Part shown: piece by piece, positions 53,005 through 61,495 of the stretch
Position numbering within the stretch: the stretch's first letter is position 1
How the letters are laid out: every line of letters starts with the position of its first letter
NCBI RefSeq assembly: GCF_014196455.1
Contig: NZ_JACIDS010000002.1
Coordinates: forward strand, 372,001 to 436,000
DNA length: 64,000 bases
From: Kaistia hirudinis
GTDB taxonomy: Bacteria; Pseudomonadota; Alphaproteobacteria; Rhizobiales; Kaistiaceae
Direction: 5' to 3'
Position numbers and translations under genes: made by a program
Notes under the pieces: model-generated
What the model was told of the DNA's origin: nothing
Databases searched by the model: none
What the model saw: the letters and a program-made list of their open reading frames with translations, nothing else

Positions 53005-54033
53005 TCAGAGCTGGTTGCCCCAGAAGCTCTTGTCGTCCACGTTTTCCTTGGTCACCAGCGGCGCAGCGAGCTGGTCCTCGAGAACGCCGGGACGGACCTC
53101 GACGATGTTGGAATCATGATCGGTCGGGCCGGGCGCGAAGGTCTTACCTTCCATCGCCTGCTTCAGATACATGATGCCGTACTTGGCATAGAGGTCGGCC
53201 GGCTGCGAGACGGTGGCGTCGATCTCGCCCTTGCGGATCGCGTCGAACTCCTGCGGGATGCCGTCGTTCGAGACGATGATGATATGGCCTGCTTCGCCGG
53301 CCGGCTTCAGCAGCCCCTTGCGCTTCAGCGTCTGCAGCGTCGGCGCCAGGAAGACGCCACCGGCATGCATGTAGATCGCCTTCAGGTCGGGGTTCGAGTT
53401 CAGGATCGCGTCCAGACCGGCGGCCGCGTCCTCGCCCGACCACGCCTTGGTCGGAACCTCGAGCTGCTTCAGGTTCGGATAGTTCTTGGTCACGCAGTCG
53501 CGGAAGCCGTTGCCGCGGTCGCGTCCGTTGATCGAGGCCTGGTCGCCCATGATCTGCAGGACGGCGCCTTCCTTGACGTTGTCGCCGATGAACTTGCAGG
53601 CCTTCTCGCCATAGGCGACGTTGTTGGCGCGCACGACGATCGCGACCGGGCCATTGTCGGGCGCGACGTCGACCGCCACGACCTTCGCACCGGCCTTCTC
53701 GGCCGCCTTCAGCACATTGCCGGCCGCGGCGGATTCGAAGGGCGAGAAGATGATGCCCTTGGCGCCGAGCGCGAGCGCGTTCTGCACGCCCGTGATCTGC
53801 TTGGCGGTGTCGAATTCGGAGTTGAACGGTTCCAGCAGCTCAACGCCCTGCGCCTTCGCCTCTTCGATGATGTACTTGTTGTAGGACGTCCAGAACGGCG
53901 AGGTCAGCGTCGTCAGATCGACGGCGACCTTGCCGGATTCGGCGCGCGCGCCGCCGATCGCGGCAAGCGTCATCGCGCCGGCCAGCAGCATGCCCTTGGC
54001 GGCCGTCATCGGCCGCAGCTTCACGGACTTCAT
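53005..54033 (-). CDS. sugar ABC transporter substrate-binding protein (RbsB-like)
   Basis: 342-aa periplasmic binding protein (Periplasmic_binding_4). The signal peptide (about residues 1-31) ends at ARA-ES. Typical segments are IIFSPFESAAAGNVLKAAEKAGAKVVAVD, IMGDQASINGRDRGNGFRDCV and IIVSNDGIPQEFDAIRKGEID. It heads the RbsABC-type operon. The flanking FadR-type regulator, UxaA-like dehydratase and RraA-like gene suggest a sugar acid or a sugar oxidised to one (inference). Confidence 0.9.
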   Translation of the reverse strand: MKSVKLRPMTAAKGMLLAGAMTLAAIGGARAESGKVAVDLTTLTSPFWTSYNKYIIEEAKAQGVELLEPFNSEFDTAKQITGVQNALALGAKGIIFSPFESAAAGNVLKAAEKAGAKVVAVDVAPDNGPVAIVVRANNVAYGEKACKFIGDNVKEGAVLQIMGDQASINGRDRGNGFRDCVTKNYPNLKQLEVPTKAWSGEDAAAGLDAILNSNPDLKAIYMHAGGVFLAPTLQTLKRKGLLKPAGEAGHIIIVSNDGIPQEFDAIRKGEIDATVSQPADLYAKYGIMYLKQAMEGKTFAPGPTDHDSNIVEVRPGVLEDQLAAPLVTKENVDDKSFWGNQL

Positions 54034-54199
54034 TGGCTTCCTCCCAGATGCCGTTTTCGTTTCTTCATCCCTTCATCGGCCCGGCTCTCGCCCCGGTCCC
54101 TCCCTGGACCACGGCGTTCCGGTGACGATGACCTCCTCCCGAAGTCATCACGTCGGGTAGCGCGTCGCGGCGACCTCTTTTCGTCGCGACGTAGTCCCT

Positions 54200-54880
54200 T
54201 CAACCCATGACCGGCAGATCCTCCGGTGCGCGGGAAAGCATGGCATCGCGGCTTGCGGTCAGATGGGCGCGCAGCGCCTCGACGCTCGCCTCCCGATCAC
54301 CCCGTTCGATCGCCTCCACGATCGCGGCGTGCTCGGTCTTGGTCCGCTCCAGAGTGTAGCTCCGGAGCGTAAAATTGCGAACCGTCTGGGTCTGGCGCAG
54401 CACCACGCGATGCCAGTCGGCGATCGTCGCATTGGCGCCGAGCTCGACGAGCGTCTCGTGGAACTCGCGGTCGAGGCGGACGGCGTCGGCGAGCGCGTCT
54501 TCCTCCTGCTTCTCGACCTCGCGGATATGCGCCTCGAAGATCGCCCGCAGGCGGCGCGCGAATGCCGGCGTCACCCGCCCGGCGGCGAAGCCCGATTCCA
54601 GGCAGTGCAGCTCGGCCAGAGTCCGCGCCTCGAAGATCTCGACGATATCCTGCGGCGTGAAGTGGCGCACGACCGAGGCGCGGCGCGAGAAGCCCTCCAC
54701 GAGGCCGTCGCGCTCGAGCTGGGCGATGGCTTCCTTCACCGGCGTCTGGCTGATCGCGAGGCGGTCGGCGAGTTCCTCCGCGAGCAGCCGTTCGCCCGCG
54801 CGCAGCCGTCCCGAGACGATCTGGCTCCGGAGTTCCTCATAGGCCTGCTCGGCCAGCGTCGCTCGCTTCAGCGCTCTCAT
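54200..54880 (-). CDS. GntR/FadR-family transcriptional regulator
   Basis: 226-aa FCD-type GntR regulator. The N-terminal winged helix (about residues 5-70) includes LAEQAYEELRSQIVSGRLRAGERLLAEELADRLAISQTPVKEAIAQLERDGLV. The all-helical FCD domain has Asp/His metal-ligand candidates (DREFHETL, EHAAIVEAI). ATG 54880 is chosen with GAGG about 9 nt upstream; the longer frame to 54916 has no support. Divergent from the dehydratase genes and 167 bp upstream of the transporter operon; probably senses an organic or sugar acid and controls both. Confidence 0.9.
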   Translation of the reverse strand: MRALKRATLAEQAYEELRSQIVSGRLRAGERLLAEELADRLAISQTPVKEAIAQLERDGLVEGFSRRASVVRHFTPQDIVEIFEARTLAELHCLESGFAAGRVTPAFARRLRAIFEAHIREVEKQEEDALADAVRLDREFHETLVELGANATIADWHRVVLRQTQTVRNFTLRSYTLERTKTEHAAIVEAIERGDREASVEALRAHLTASRDAMLSRAPEDLPVMG

Positions 54881-55003
54881 GGCGGGAAACCTCGCAGCAA
54901 TCGCCGCGCCTCGCAATAAAAAATTTTCTGTTTCGAATTTCGTGCGGCTCGGCTACCGATGGAGCCCGAGCGGAGCCTGGAAGCGCCGCTCCAGGAGGAA
55001 GAC
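54881..55003. promoter_or_regulatory. divergent promoter region with AT-rich core
   Basis: An AT-rich stretch (about 54915-54946, including AATAAAAAATTTTCTG and GTTTCGAATTTCG) stands out in GC-rich DNA between the GntR and UxaA-like genes. It probably holds both promoters and the GntR operator. I could not define a clean palindrome. Confidence 0.45.
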
Positions 55004-55327
55004 GTGCCTGCCGCGAACGACCCGCGATTGCTGCTGCTGAACGATGGCGACAATGTCCTCGTCGCCCGGACCCGCATTGCCGAGGGGGAGGCGCTCCGCG
55101 TCGACGGGACCGAGATCCGCCTCGCCGCGCCGCTCTCCATCGGGCACAAGATCGCGCGACGTGACATCGTCCCCGGCGAGAAGATCCTGAAATATGGCGC
55201 GCCGATCGGCTCGGCCACCGCGTCCATTCCCCGCGGCGCGCATGTCCATGTCCACAATGTGAAGAGCGACTACACGCCGACCCATCACCTGCTCGACGAG
55301 CAGGCGGCGGCGGGAGGCAAGGCATGA
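55004..55327 (+). CDS. UxaA N-terminal (SAF) domain, altronate dehydratase small-subunit-like
   Basis: 107-aa SAF-domain protein matching the N-terminal part of altronate/D-galactarate dehydratases (RLLLLNDGDNVLVARTRI, LSIGHKIARRDIVPGEKILKYGAPIGSA and HVHVHNVKSDY). GTG 55004 is preferred as start because CAGGAGGA ends 4-5 nt before it; an ATG 15 codons upstream (54959) has no ribosome site. Overlaps the large-subunit gene by ATGA. The two polypeptides together equal one UxaA chain. Confidence 0.88.
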   Translation: MPAANDPRLLLLNDGDNVLVARTRIAEGEALRVDGTEIRLAAPLSIGHKIARRDIVPGEKILKYGAPIGSATASIPRGAHVHVHNVKSDYTPTHHLLDEQAAAGGKA

Positions 55328-56538
55328 AGACTCACGGCATCGGCACCATGCGCGGCTATCTGCGCTCCGACGGGCGCAAGGGCATCCGCAATGTCGTCGC
55401 GGTCGGCTATCTGGTCGAGTGCGCGCATCATGTCGCCCGCGAGATCGCGATCCCGTTCCGCGAACACGACGTGCATGTCATCGGCTTTCCGGGCTGCTAC
55501 CCGAACGATTATGCCGACCGGATGATGGAACGGCTCTGCACGCATCCCAATGTCGGCGCCGTGCTCCTGGTCTCGCTCGGCTGCGAGAGCTTCAACAAAT
55601 ACGCGCTGGAGCGCGCCGTCCGCGCTACCGGGCGTCCGGTCAAGACCATCGTCATCCAGGCGGCGGGCGGTACGCGGAAATCGATCGACGAGGGCCGCGC
55701 CTTCATCGCCGAACAGCGCGCGCTGCTCGATGCGGCGCCGACCGTTCCGATGGACGTGAGCGAACTAGTGATCGGCACGGTCTGTGGCGGCTCCGACGGC
55801 ACCTCCGGCATCACCGGCAATCCGGCCGCTGGCCGCGCCTTCGACCAGTTCGTCGAAGAGGGCGCCGCCTGCATCTTCGAGGAAACGGGCGAACTCATCG
55901 GCTGCGAGCACATCATGGCCGCGCGCGCCGCGACGCCTGAACTCGGCGTCGAACTCGAGGCGAGCGTCGCCAAGGCCGCGCGCTACTATGCGACGCTCGG
56001 CTATGGCTCGTTCGCGGCCGGCAATGCGGATGGCGGCCTCTCGACCATCGAAGAGAAGTCGATGGGCGCCTATGCGAAATCCGGCGCGTCGCCGATCACC
56101 GGTCTGATCAAGCCCGGCGATATCCCGCCGCGCGGCGGTCTCTATCTGCTGGACGTGGTGCCCGATGGCGAGGTCCGCTTCGGCTTCCCCAACATCAACG
56201 ACAATGCGGAGATCGCCGAACTGATCGCCTGCGGCAGCCATGCGGTGCTCTTCGTCACCGGCCGCGGCTCAGTCGTCGGGTCGGCCATCTCGCCGGTGGT
56301 CAAGATCTGCGCCAATCCCGAGACCTACCGCCGCATGGAAGACGATATGGACGTCGATGCCGGCCGCATCCTGGAGGGGAAGGCGGGCCTTGCCGAGGTC
56401 GGCCTCGAGATCCACGATCTCGTCGTTTCGCTCGGCGCGGGCGCTCGCACCAAGTCGGAGCAGCTCGGCCATCAGGAGTTCATCCTGACGTACAAATCCT
56501 TCGAGCCGATCGGTCCCGCCTGCCTGCCGGCCGCCTGA
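55324..56538 (+). CDS. UxaA C-terminal domain, altronate/galactarate dehydratase large-subunit-like
   Basis: 404-aa catalytic part of the UxaA/GarD family: GYLRSDGRKGIRNVVAVGYLVECAHHVAREI, GFPGCYPNDYADRMMERLCTHPNVGAVLLVSLGCESFN, VCGGSDGTSGITGNPAAGRAFD and the C-terminal FVTGRGSVVGSAISPVVKICANP. Conserved Cys/His/Glu residues fit the metal-dependent dehydration of sugar acids to 2-keto-3-deoxy acids. The substrate may be altronate, galactarate or another aldonate. Followed 28 bp later by the RraA-like gene. Confidence 0.9.
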   Translation: MKTHGIGTMRGYLRSDGRKGIRNVVAVGYLVECAHHVAREIAIPFREHDVHVIGFPGCYPNDYADRMMERLCTHPNVGAVLLVSLGCESFNKYALERAVRATGRPVKTIVIQAAGGTRKSIDEGRAFIAEQRALLDAAPTVPMDVSELVIGTVCGGSDGTSGITGNPAAGRAFDQFVEEGAACIFEETGELIGCEHIMAARAATPELGVELEASVAKAARYYATLGYGSFAAGNADGGLSTIEEKSMGAYAKSGASPITGLIKPGDIPPRGGLYLLDVVPDGEVRFGFPNINDNAEIAELIACGSHAVLFVTGRGSVVGSAISPVVKICANPETYRRMEDDMDVDAGRILEGKAGLAEVGLEIHDLVVSLGAGARTKSEQLGHQEFILTYKSFEPIGPACLPAA

Positions 56539-56566
56539 CGACGCTACCGCACGGGGGGAGAAGAAC

Positions 56567-57214
56567 GTGCCGACGCTCACTGAACGACTCGAGGCCTGCT
56601 ACACCGGCGTCGTGCATGACGTCATGCGGGCCATGGGCCTCAAGGCCTTCACGCTGCCGGCGGATCTCCGCCCGATCATGCCGGAGCGCACGCTGGCCGG
56701 TCCCGTCTTCACGATCCTCGGCAAGGTCGATGTCTCGGCGGATCCGCACGAGACGCTGCTCGCCTGGACCGGTCTGCTCTCCAAGGCGCCGGCCGGCTCG
56801 ATCTGGGTCTCGCAGCCCAATGACGACCGCGTCGCCCACATGGGCGAGCTCTCGGCCGAGACGCTCAAGAACAAGGGCGTGCGCGGCTGCGTCGTCGACG
56901 GCTATGCCCGGGACGTGAACTTCCTGCTGAAGATCGGCTTCCAGACCTGGTGCCGGGGGCACACGCCGCGCGACATCGTCGGCTACTGGCTTCCGGTCGC
57001 GACCGAGGTCGAGATCGAGATCGGCGACGTGACGATCGCGCCCGGCGATTATCTCGTGGGCGATCGCGACGGCCTCATCCGCGTGCCGGCCGCGCTCGCT
57101 GAGGAGATCGTCACGAAATCCGAGGCGGCCATCGCGACGGAGAACCTCGTCCGCAAGGCGATCCTCGAAGGCGTCGATCCGCAAGAGGCCTATCTGCGCT
57201 ACGGCAAGTTCTGA
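56567..57214 (+). CDS. RraA-family protein, probable aldolase of the HMG/CHA type
   Basis: 215 aa, starts at GTG 56567 with a GGGGGGAG ribosome site. Family blocks: YTGVVHDVMRAMG near the N-terminus and GVRGCVVDGYARD, which gives the R-D pair of metal-dependent retro-aldolases of this fold; the partner acid 21 residues before that Arg is Glu (GELSAET). Enzymes of this fold cleave 4-hydroxy-2-oxo acids with Mg2+. In an operon with a sugar-acid dehydratase it may split or process the 2-keto-3-deoxy product, instead of regulating RNase E. Confidence 0.85.
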   Translation: MPTLTERLEACYTGVVHDVMRAMGLKAFTLPADLRPIMPERTLAGPVFTILGKVDVSADPHETLLAWTGLLSKAPAGSIWVSQPNDDRVAHMGELSAETLKNKGVRGCVVDGYARDVNFLLKIGFQTWCRGHTPRDIVGYWLPVATEVEIEIGDVTIAPGDYLVGDRDGLIRVPAALAEEIVTKSEAAIATENLVRKAILEGVDPQEAYLRYGKF

Positions 57215-57226
57215 CGCGGGCGCCGC

Positions 57227-58156
57227 TCAGCCATTGACGGCCGGCGGCAGCGGCGGCGTGTAGACGCGGACGCGGTTGCGACCGCTGAGCTTCGCCTGAT
57301 AGAGCGCGTCGTCCGCCCGGCGGATGATGTGTTCCGCGTCGTCATGCGGCAGGACTTCGGCAAGGCCCGCCGAGAAGGTGTAGCCGGCATCGGGAAGGCC
57401 CGGTATCGGGCGCGCCTGGCGCGCGACGGCGAGCAGGCGCTCCATGATCATCTCCGCGATGCCGAGCGGGGTGCCCGGCAGCACGAGAACGAACTCCTCC
57501 CCGCCGACGCGGCCGAACGAGTCGCTGCGCCGCAACTGGTCCTGCATGCGCTTGGCGAAATCCTTGAGCATCAGGTCGCCGACCACATGGCCGAAGCGGT
57601 CGTTCACCGCCTTGAAGTGGTCGATGTCGCACAGCGCCACGCAACCGATGGCGTCGCCCGACCGCCGCGCATCGCCGATCAGCTTCTCGATCTGTTCGAC
57701 GACGAAGCGCCGGTTGGCGACGCCGGTCAGCTCATCGGTATAGGCCGCGCGGATGGCGAGGTCGCGATCCTGCCGGACCGACCGCTCGTCGGCCTTGAGC
57801 GACGTGATGTCGCTCGCCACACACAGCATCCAGCCGTCGCTTCGCACCGTCTCCGTCATCCAGAGCCAGCGCCCGTCAGCGAGATCGGTCTCGAACGCGC
57901 GGAAGCCGGACTTGCCGCGCCGGGACAGCGTCGAGGTGAGCCACGCATCAAAATCGGGATTGCGGATGACGGTGCCGCGCCCCATGCCGTGATTGCGCCG
58001 CATCAGATCGGCCCAGAGCGGGGTCTCTTGGGGCGCGAGAAAGAATGCCTCCCGAAAGGCGGCATTCGCGAATCGCAGGCGATCCCCCGGATCATAGGCG
58101 GCCACCAGCACGGTCGCTTCGCCCAGTAACCCGATCAGTTCCTCGGGAAATGTCAC
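57227..58156 (-). CDS. PAS-GGDEF diguanylate cyclase
   Basis: 309 aa with the proposed GTG start at 58156; the frame continues upstream to 58291 but is Arg-rich and not coding-like, so the start is uncertain. A PAS-like sensor (about residues 5-120) is followed by a GGDEF domain with active-site GGEEF at 218-222 and inhibitory-site RRSD at 209-212, five residues before it. It should make cyclic di-GMP with product inhibition. No transmembrane helix, so cytoplasmic. Divergent from the hybrid histidine kinase; convergent with the RraA gene, 12 bp apart. Confidence 0.88.
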   Translation of the reverse strand: MTFPEELIGLLGEATVLVAAYDPGDRLRFANAAFREAFFLAPQETPLWADLMRRNHGMGRGTVIRNPDFDAWLTSTLSRRGKSGFRAFETDLADGRWLWMTETVRSDGWMLCVASDITSLKADERSVRQDRDLAIRAAYTDELTGVANRRFVVEQIEKLIGDARRSGDAIGCVALCDIDHFKAVNDRFGHVVGDLMLKDFAKRMQDQLRRSDSFGRVGGEEFVLVLPGTPLGIAEMIMERLLAVARQARPIPGLPDAGYTFSAGLAEVLPHDDAEHIIRRADDALYQAKLSGRNRVRVYTPPLPPAVNG

Positions 58157-58283
58157 GCCGCGAATCCGTTGGTTGCTTCCGTTGCTGCTGCCCGACCCCG
58201 CGCGATATTTGTGCGTTGCAGCAGCGTCGGTCAAGCGCCACCTCGCGGCCTCGCACCGTGGCGGTTGGCGCGCGCGACGATAT

Positions 58284-58308
58284 GGAACCAAATGCCTGCC
58301 CGCTCATT
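58284..58308 (+). promoter_or_regulatory. possible EcfG-type promoter of the hybrid kinase
   Basis: GGAAC (58284-58288), 16-bp spacer, CATT (58305-58308), one base from CGTT. Start would be about 50 nt before ATG 58366. Weak evidence alone. Confidence 0.35.
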
Positions 58309-58325
58309 GATGGCCCTTACTGTTC

Positions 58326-58343
58326 GCGCTAAGCCGTTAGCGC
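58326..58343. other. hairpin or operator in the kinase leader
   Basis: GCGCTAA-GCCG-TTAGCGC, perfect 7-bp arms with a 4-nt loop, ending 22 nt before ATG 58366. It could be an operator or a leader stem. Confidence 0.45.
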
Positions 58344-58365
58344 ATCGCGTTGGCGCAGGGCGGGG

Positions 58366-60291
58366 ATGGAGCATCTTCTGGATAAGCCGGGCCTGCGGGC
58401 CGACGAAGCGAGCTATCGTCTCCTCGTCGAATCGATCGCCGATTACGCGATCTACATGCTCGACACGCGCGGGCGCGTCGCGAGCTGGAATCGCGGCGCC
58501 GAGCGCATCAAGGGCTATGCGGCCAGCGAGATTCTGGGCCAGCATTTCTCCTGTTTCTATTCCCCGGAAGCCCGGGCGGCCGGTGTTCCCGAGGCGGCCC
58601 TGGCGATGGCGGCGCGCGAGGGTCGCTTCGAGAGCGAAGGCTGGCTGATCCGCAAGGGCGGCGCGGCTATCTGGGCGCACGGCATCATCGATCCGATCCG
58701 CTCCGAAACCGGCGAACTGATCGGCTTCGCCAGCATGACCCGGGACCTGACCGAACGTCGCGAGTCTGCCGATGCGCTGGAGCGCAGCGAGAAGGAGTTC
58801 CGCCTTCTCGTCGAGAGCGTGACCGACTACGCGATCTATCGCCTCGATGCGGCCGGCCGGGTCGCGACCTGGAATGCCGGCGCCCAGCGCATCAAGGGCT
58901 ATGGGCCGGAGGAAATCATCGGTCAGAGCTTTGCGCGCTTCTATACGCCCGAGGATCAGGCGGCGGGCGAGCCGGAGCGCACGCTGTCCATCGCTCGACG
59001 CGACGGCCGCTTCGAGAAAGAGGGGTGGCGCGTCCGCAAGGATGGCAGCCGTTTCCTGGCCAGCGTCGTCGTCGATCCGATCCGCGATCCGTCCGGCACC
59101 ATCATCGGCTTCGCCAAGGTGACGCGCGACGTCACGGAACGGCATGCCGCGCAAAAGGCGCTCGAAGAGGCGCGCGAGGCGCTGTTCCAGTCGCAGAAGA
59201 TCGAGGCGATCGGGCAGCTGACCGGCGGCATCGCGCATGATTTCAACAATCTGCTGATGGCGATCCTCGGCAGTCTCGATCTCCTGCGCAAACGCCTGCC
59301 GGACGACCCGAACATCCTTCGCCTCGTCGATAATGCCACCCGCGGGGCGCTGCGCGGCTCGGCGCTGACGCAGCGCATGCTCACCTTTGCGCGGCGGCGC
59401 CAACTGGAGACGCGCGCGGTGGAGATACCCGAGCTTGTCGGCGGCATGGCGGAGCTGCTCGCGCACTCGATCGGTCCTTCGATTGTCATCGAGCACCGCT
59501 TTCCAGCCCGCTTGCCGCCCGTCGCCACGGATGAGAACCAGCTCGAATCGGCTTTGATCAATCTTGTGGTGAACGCGCGCGACGCCATGCCCGACGGCGG
59601 CACGGTGACGATCACGGCGCGGGAAGCGCGGCTGCGCGAGGGCGAGCACGCCGCGCTTCAGGCCGGCAGCTATGTCGTGCTTGCCATCGAGGATACCGGC
59701 GTCGGCATTGCGGCGGAGACGCTGGCCCGCGTGCAGGAACCCTTCTTCACCACCAAGGGACCCGGCAAGGGCACCGGTCTCGGTCTGCCGATGGTCCGCG
59801 CGCTCGCCGAACAATCCGGCGGGACGCTGGATATCCGCTCGACGGTCGGACGCGGTACATGCGTCGAGATATGGCTTCCCGTCGCGGTCAGCCAGGTCAA
59901 GGCCACCGTCTCGGCGCCCGACGAGGCCGCGGCGATGCGCCGGCTGCACGTCCTGGCGGTCGACGACGATCCGCTCGTGCTGATGAATACGGAAGAGATG
60001 CTGCGCGAACTCGGCCATAAGGTGGAGGCGGTGAGCTCGCCCGCCACGGCGCTCGAAAGGCTGCGTCGCGGCGGGTTCGACCTCGTCGTCACCGACCAGG
60101 CCATGCCGGGCATGACCGGACTTCAGCTCGCCGATGCGATGGCGAGCGAGGGCATCACGGTTCCGGTCGTGCTGGCGACCGGCTATTCGGATGTCGATGT
60201 CGGCGCGGAACGCAAGGTCGTCGCGCTCGCCAAGCCGTTCCGCGAATGCAACCTCGCCGACGCGATCGCGGCGGCGCTCAGCGGCGCGTGA
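58366..60291 (+). CDS. PAS-PAS hybrid histidine kinase with receiver domain
   Basis: 641-aa soluble sensor kinase. Two near-duplicate PAS domains (about residues 15-130 and 145-258, both with DYAIY, WN-G-x-RIKGY and an R-x-GRFE-EGW block) are followed by a HWE/HisKA-like dimerisation segment with phospho-His H291 (GGIAHDFNN). The HATPase has N403, DTGVGI and GKGTGLGL. A C-terminal receiver has D577 (VVTDQAMPG), T605 and K623. The PAS repeats are likely light-, oxygen- or redox-type sensors without a visible cofactor motif. No transmembrane helices. Output partner unknown. Confidence 0.92.
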   Translation: MEHLLDKPGLRADEASYRLLVESIADYAIYMLDTRGRVASWNRGAERIKGYAASEILGQHFSCFYSPEARAAGVPEAALAMAAREGRFESEGWLIRKGGAAIWAHGIIDPIRSETGELIGFASMTRDLTERRESADALERSEKEFRLLVESVTDYAIYRLDAAGRVATWNAGAQRIKGYGPEEIIGQSFARFYTPEDQAAGEPERTLSIARRDGRFEKEGWRVRKDGSRFLASVVVDPIRDPSGTIIGFAKVTRDVTERHAAQKALEEAREALFQSQKIEAIGQLTGGIAHDFNNLLMAILGSLDLLRKRLPDDPNILRLVDNATRGALRGSALTQRMLTFARRRQLETRAVEIPELVGGMAELLAHSIGPSIVIEHRFPARLPPVATDENQLESALINLVVNARDAMPDGGTVTITAREARLREGEHAALQAGSYVVLAIEDTGVGIAAETLARVQEPFFTTKGPGKGTGLGLPMVRALAEQSGGTLDIRSTVGRGTCVEIWLPVAVSQVKATVSAPDEAAAMRRLHVLAVDDDPLVLMNTEEMLRELGHKVEAVSSPATALERLRRGGFDLVVTDQAMPGMTGLQLADAMASEGITVPVVLATGYSDVDVGAERKVVALAKPFRECNLADAIAAALSGA

Positions 60292-60296
60292 TCCCC

Positions 60297-61391
60297 TCAG
60301 GCGAGGTGGCGGCCAAGGAACGCCGCGATCTCGCCGAACGCTTCTTCCGTCTCGGGCGTGAACGGCGTCAGGAACTGTGCGTGGCTCTGCGCCTCGAACA
60401 CCTGCAGCGACGCGTCGATGCCCGCCTGCCGCAGCCGGCGGTGTGTGCGCACCGTGTCGGAGAGCAGCAGGTCGCGCGTGCCGGAGGTGAGGATCGCGGG
60501 CGGCAGGCCGGTGAAATCACCATGGATCGGCGAGATCAGCGGATTGGCGAGGCTCTCCTTGCCGGCATAGATCCGCGCGGCGGCGCCGACCCATCCATCG
60601 AACGAGACGAGCGAATTGTCGGTGAACTGGTTGGCGTGGATCGTATCGCCGGCGCCGGCGAGATCGACCCACGGGCTGCCCGGCGCGATCGCGGCGGGGA
60701 GCGGCAGGCCTTCCGCCCGCGCCCGCATCACCGTCGCCAGCGTGAGGCCGCCGCCGGCCGAGGTCCCGAACATCGCCATCCGGCGGGGATCATGCTCGGC
60801 GAGCAGAGCCTTCCAGACGGCGATCGCGTCGTCGAGCGCGGCGGGGAAGGGGAAGTCGGGCGCCATGCGGTAGTCGACCGACACGACGCGGAAACGGCCA
60901 TAGCCGGCCATCATCATGCCTTCGCCAGCCCCGACCTCGCCCGGAAAGAGCGCATAGCCGCCGCCATGGAAATGCACGAGCAGGCGGTCGCGATTGGCCG
61001 CGGGAAGGGGATCCGGCGTCGAGACGAAGACCGGGACGCCGCCGATCGTCGCCGTCTCGAGCTTCACGCCGAGCTTGTCGCGGATCATGGCCAGCACCGG
61101 CCCGGCGCCTTCGCCGCTGGCCTTGGCCAGCGCGCGCCATTCCGCCGCGTTCGCTGGAACCTTGTCCCAGCCGGCGGGCAGCGGCGCGCCGACGACGGCG
61201 CGCATCGCCTCGCTCACCGTGTCGGGAACCGGGAGGCGATGCGCGGGGATCTCGCGCGCGCCGATCGGCGCGGCCGCCCGGGCAAAGGCGGCGCCGGCCT
61301 GAGTGAGCAGCATGGGCGCGAACAGCAGCGCCGCCGAGCCGAACATCAGCCCGCGGCGGGACGGGTCGAAGCCCCTGGAATTTTCAGACAT
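60297..61391 (-). CDS. TAT-exported alpha/beta hydrolase (HSL/GDXG esterase)
   Basis: 364-aa esterase. The twin-arginine signal SRRGLMF is at residues 11-17, followed by a hydrophobic stretch, so the enzyme is periplasmic. HGGG is at 142-145, nucleophile S211 (GTSAGG), D307 and H337. ATG 61391 has GGAGGG upstream; the same frame stays open to 62315 only because it runs antisense-free through the next gene's other frame. It ends 5 bp from the convergent kinase stop. Confidence 0.9.
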   Translation of the reverse strand: MSENSRGFDPSRRGLMFGSAALLFAPMLLTQAGAAFARAAAPIGAREIPAHRLPVPDTVSEAMRAVVGAPLPAGWDKVPANAAEWRALAKASGEGAGPVLAMIRDKLGVKLETATIGGVPVFVSTPDPLPAANRDRLLVHFHGGGYALFPGEVGAGEGMMMAGYGRFRVVSVDYRMAPDFPFPAALDDAIAVWKALLAEHDPRRMAMFGTSAGGGLTLATVMRARAEGLPLPAAIAPGSPWVDLAGAGDTIHANQFTDNSLVSFDGWVGAAARIYAGKESLANPLISPIHGDFTGLPPAILTSGTRDLLLSDTVRTHRRLRQAGIDASLQVFEAQSHAQFLTPFTPETEEAFGEIAAFLGRHLA

Positions 61392-61495
61392 GACGGCCCT
61401 CCCTGCGCCTTCTCGAATCCGGCGCAAGGCCGGTCCCCGATCATAGGGACGGGGGCCGTCAGGGCAAGGCGTCGCGGGGCGGTGCTGGTCCGTCC

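Noticed and set aside
54959-55003. Upstream ATG for the SAF-domain protein
   Set aside because: No ribosome site, while GTG 55004 follows a strong CAGGAGGA; the extra 15 residues add nothing conserved.
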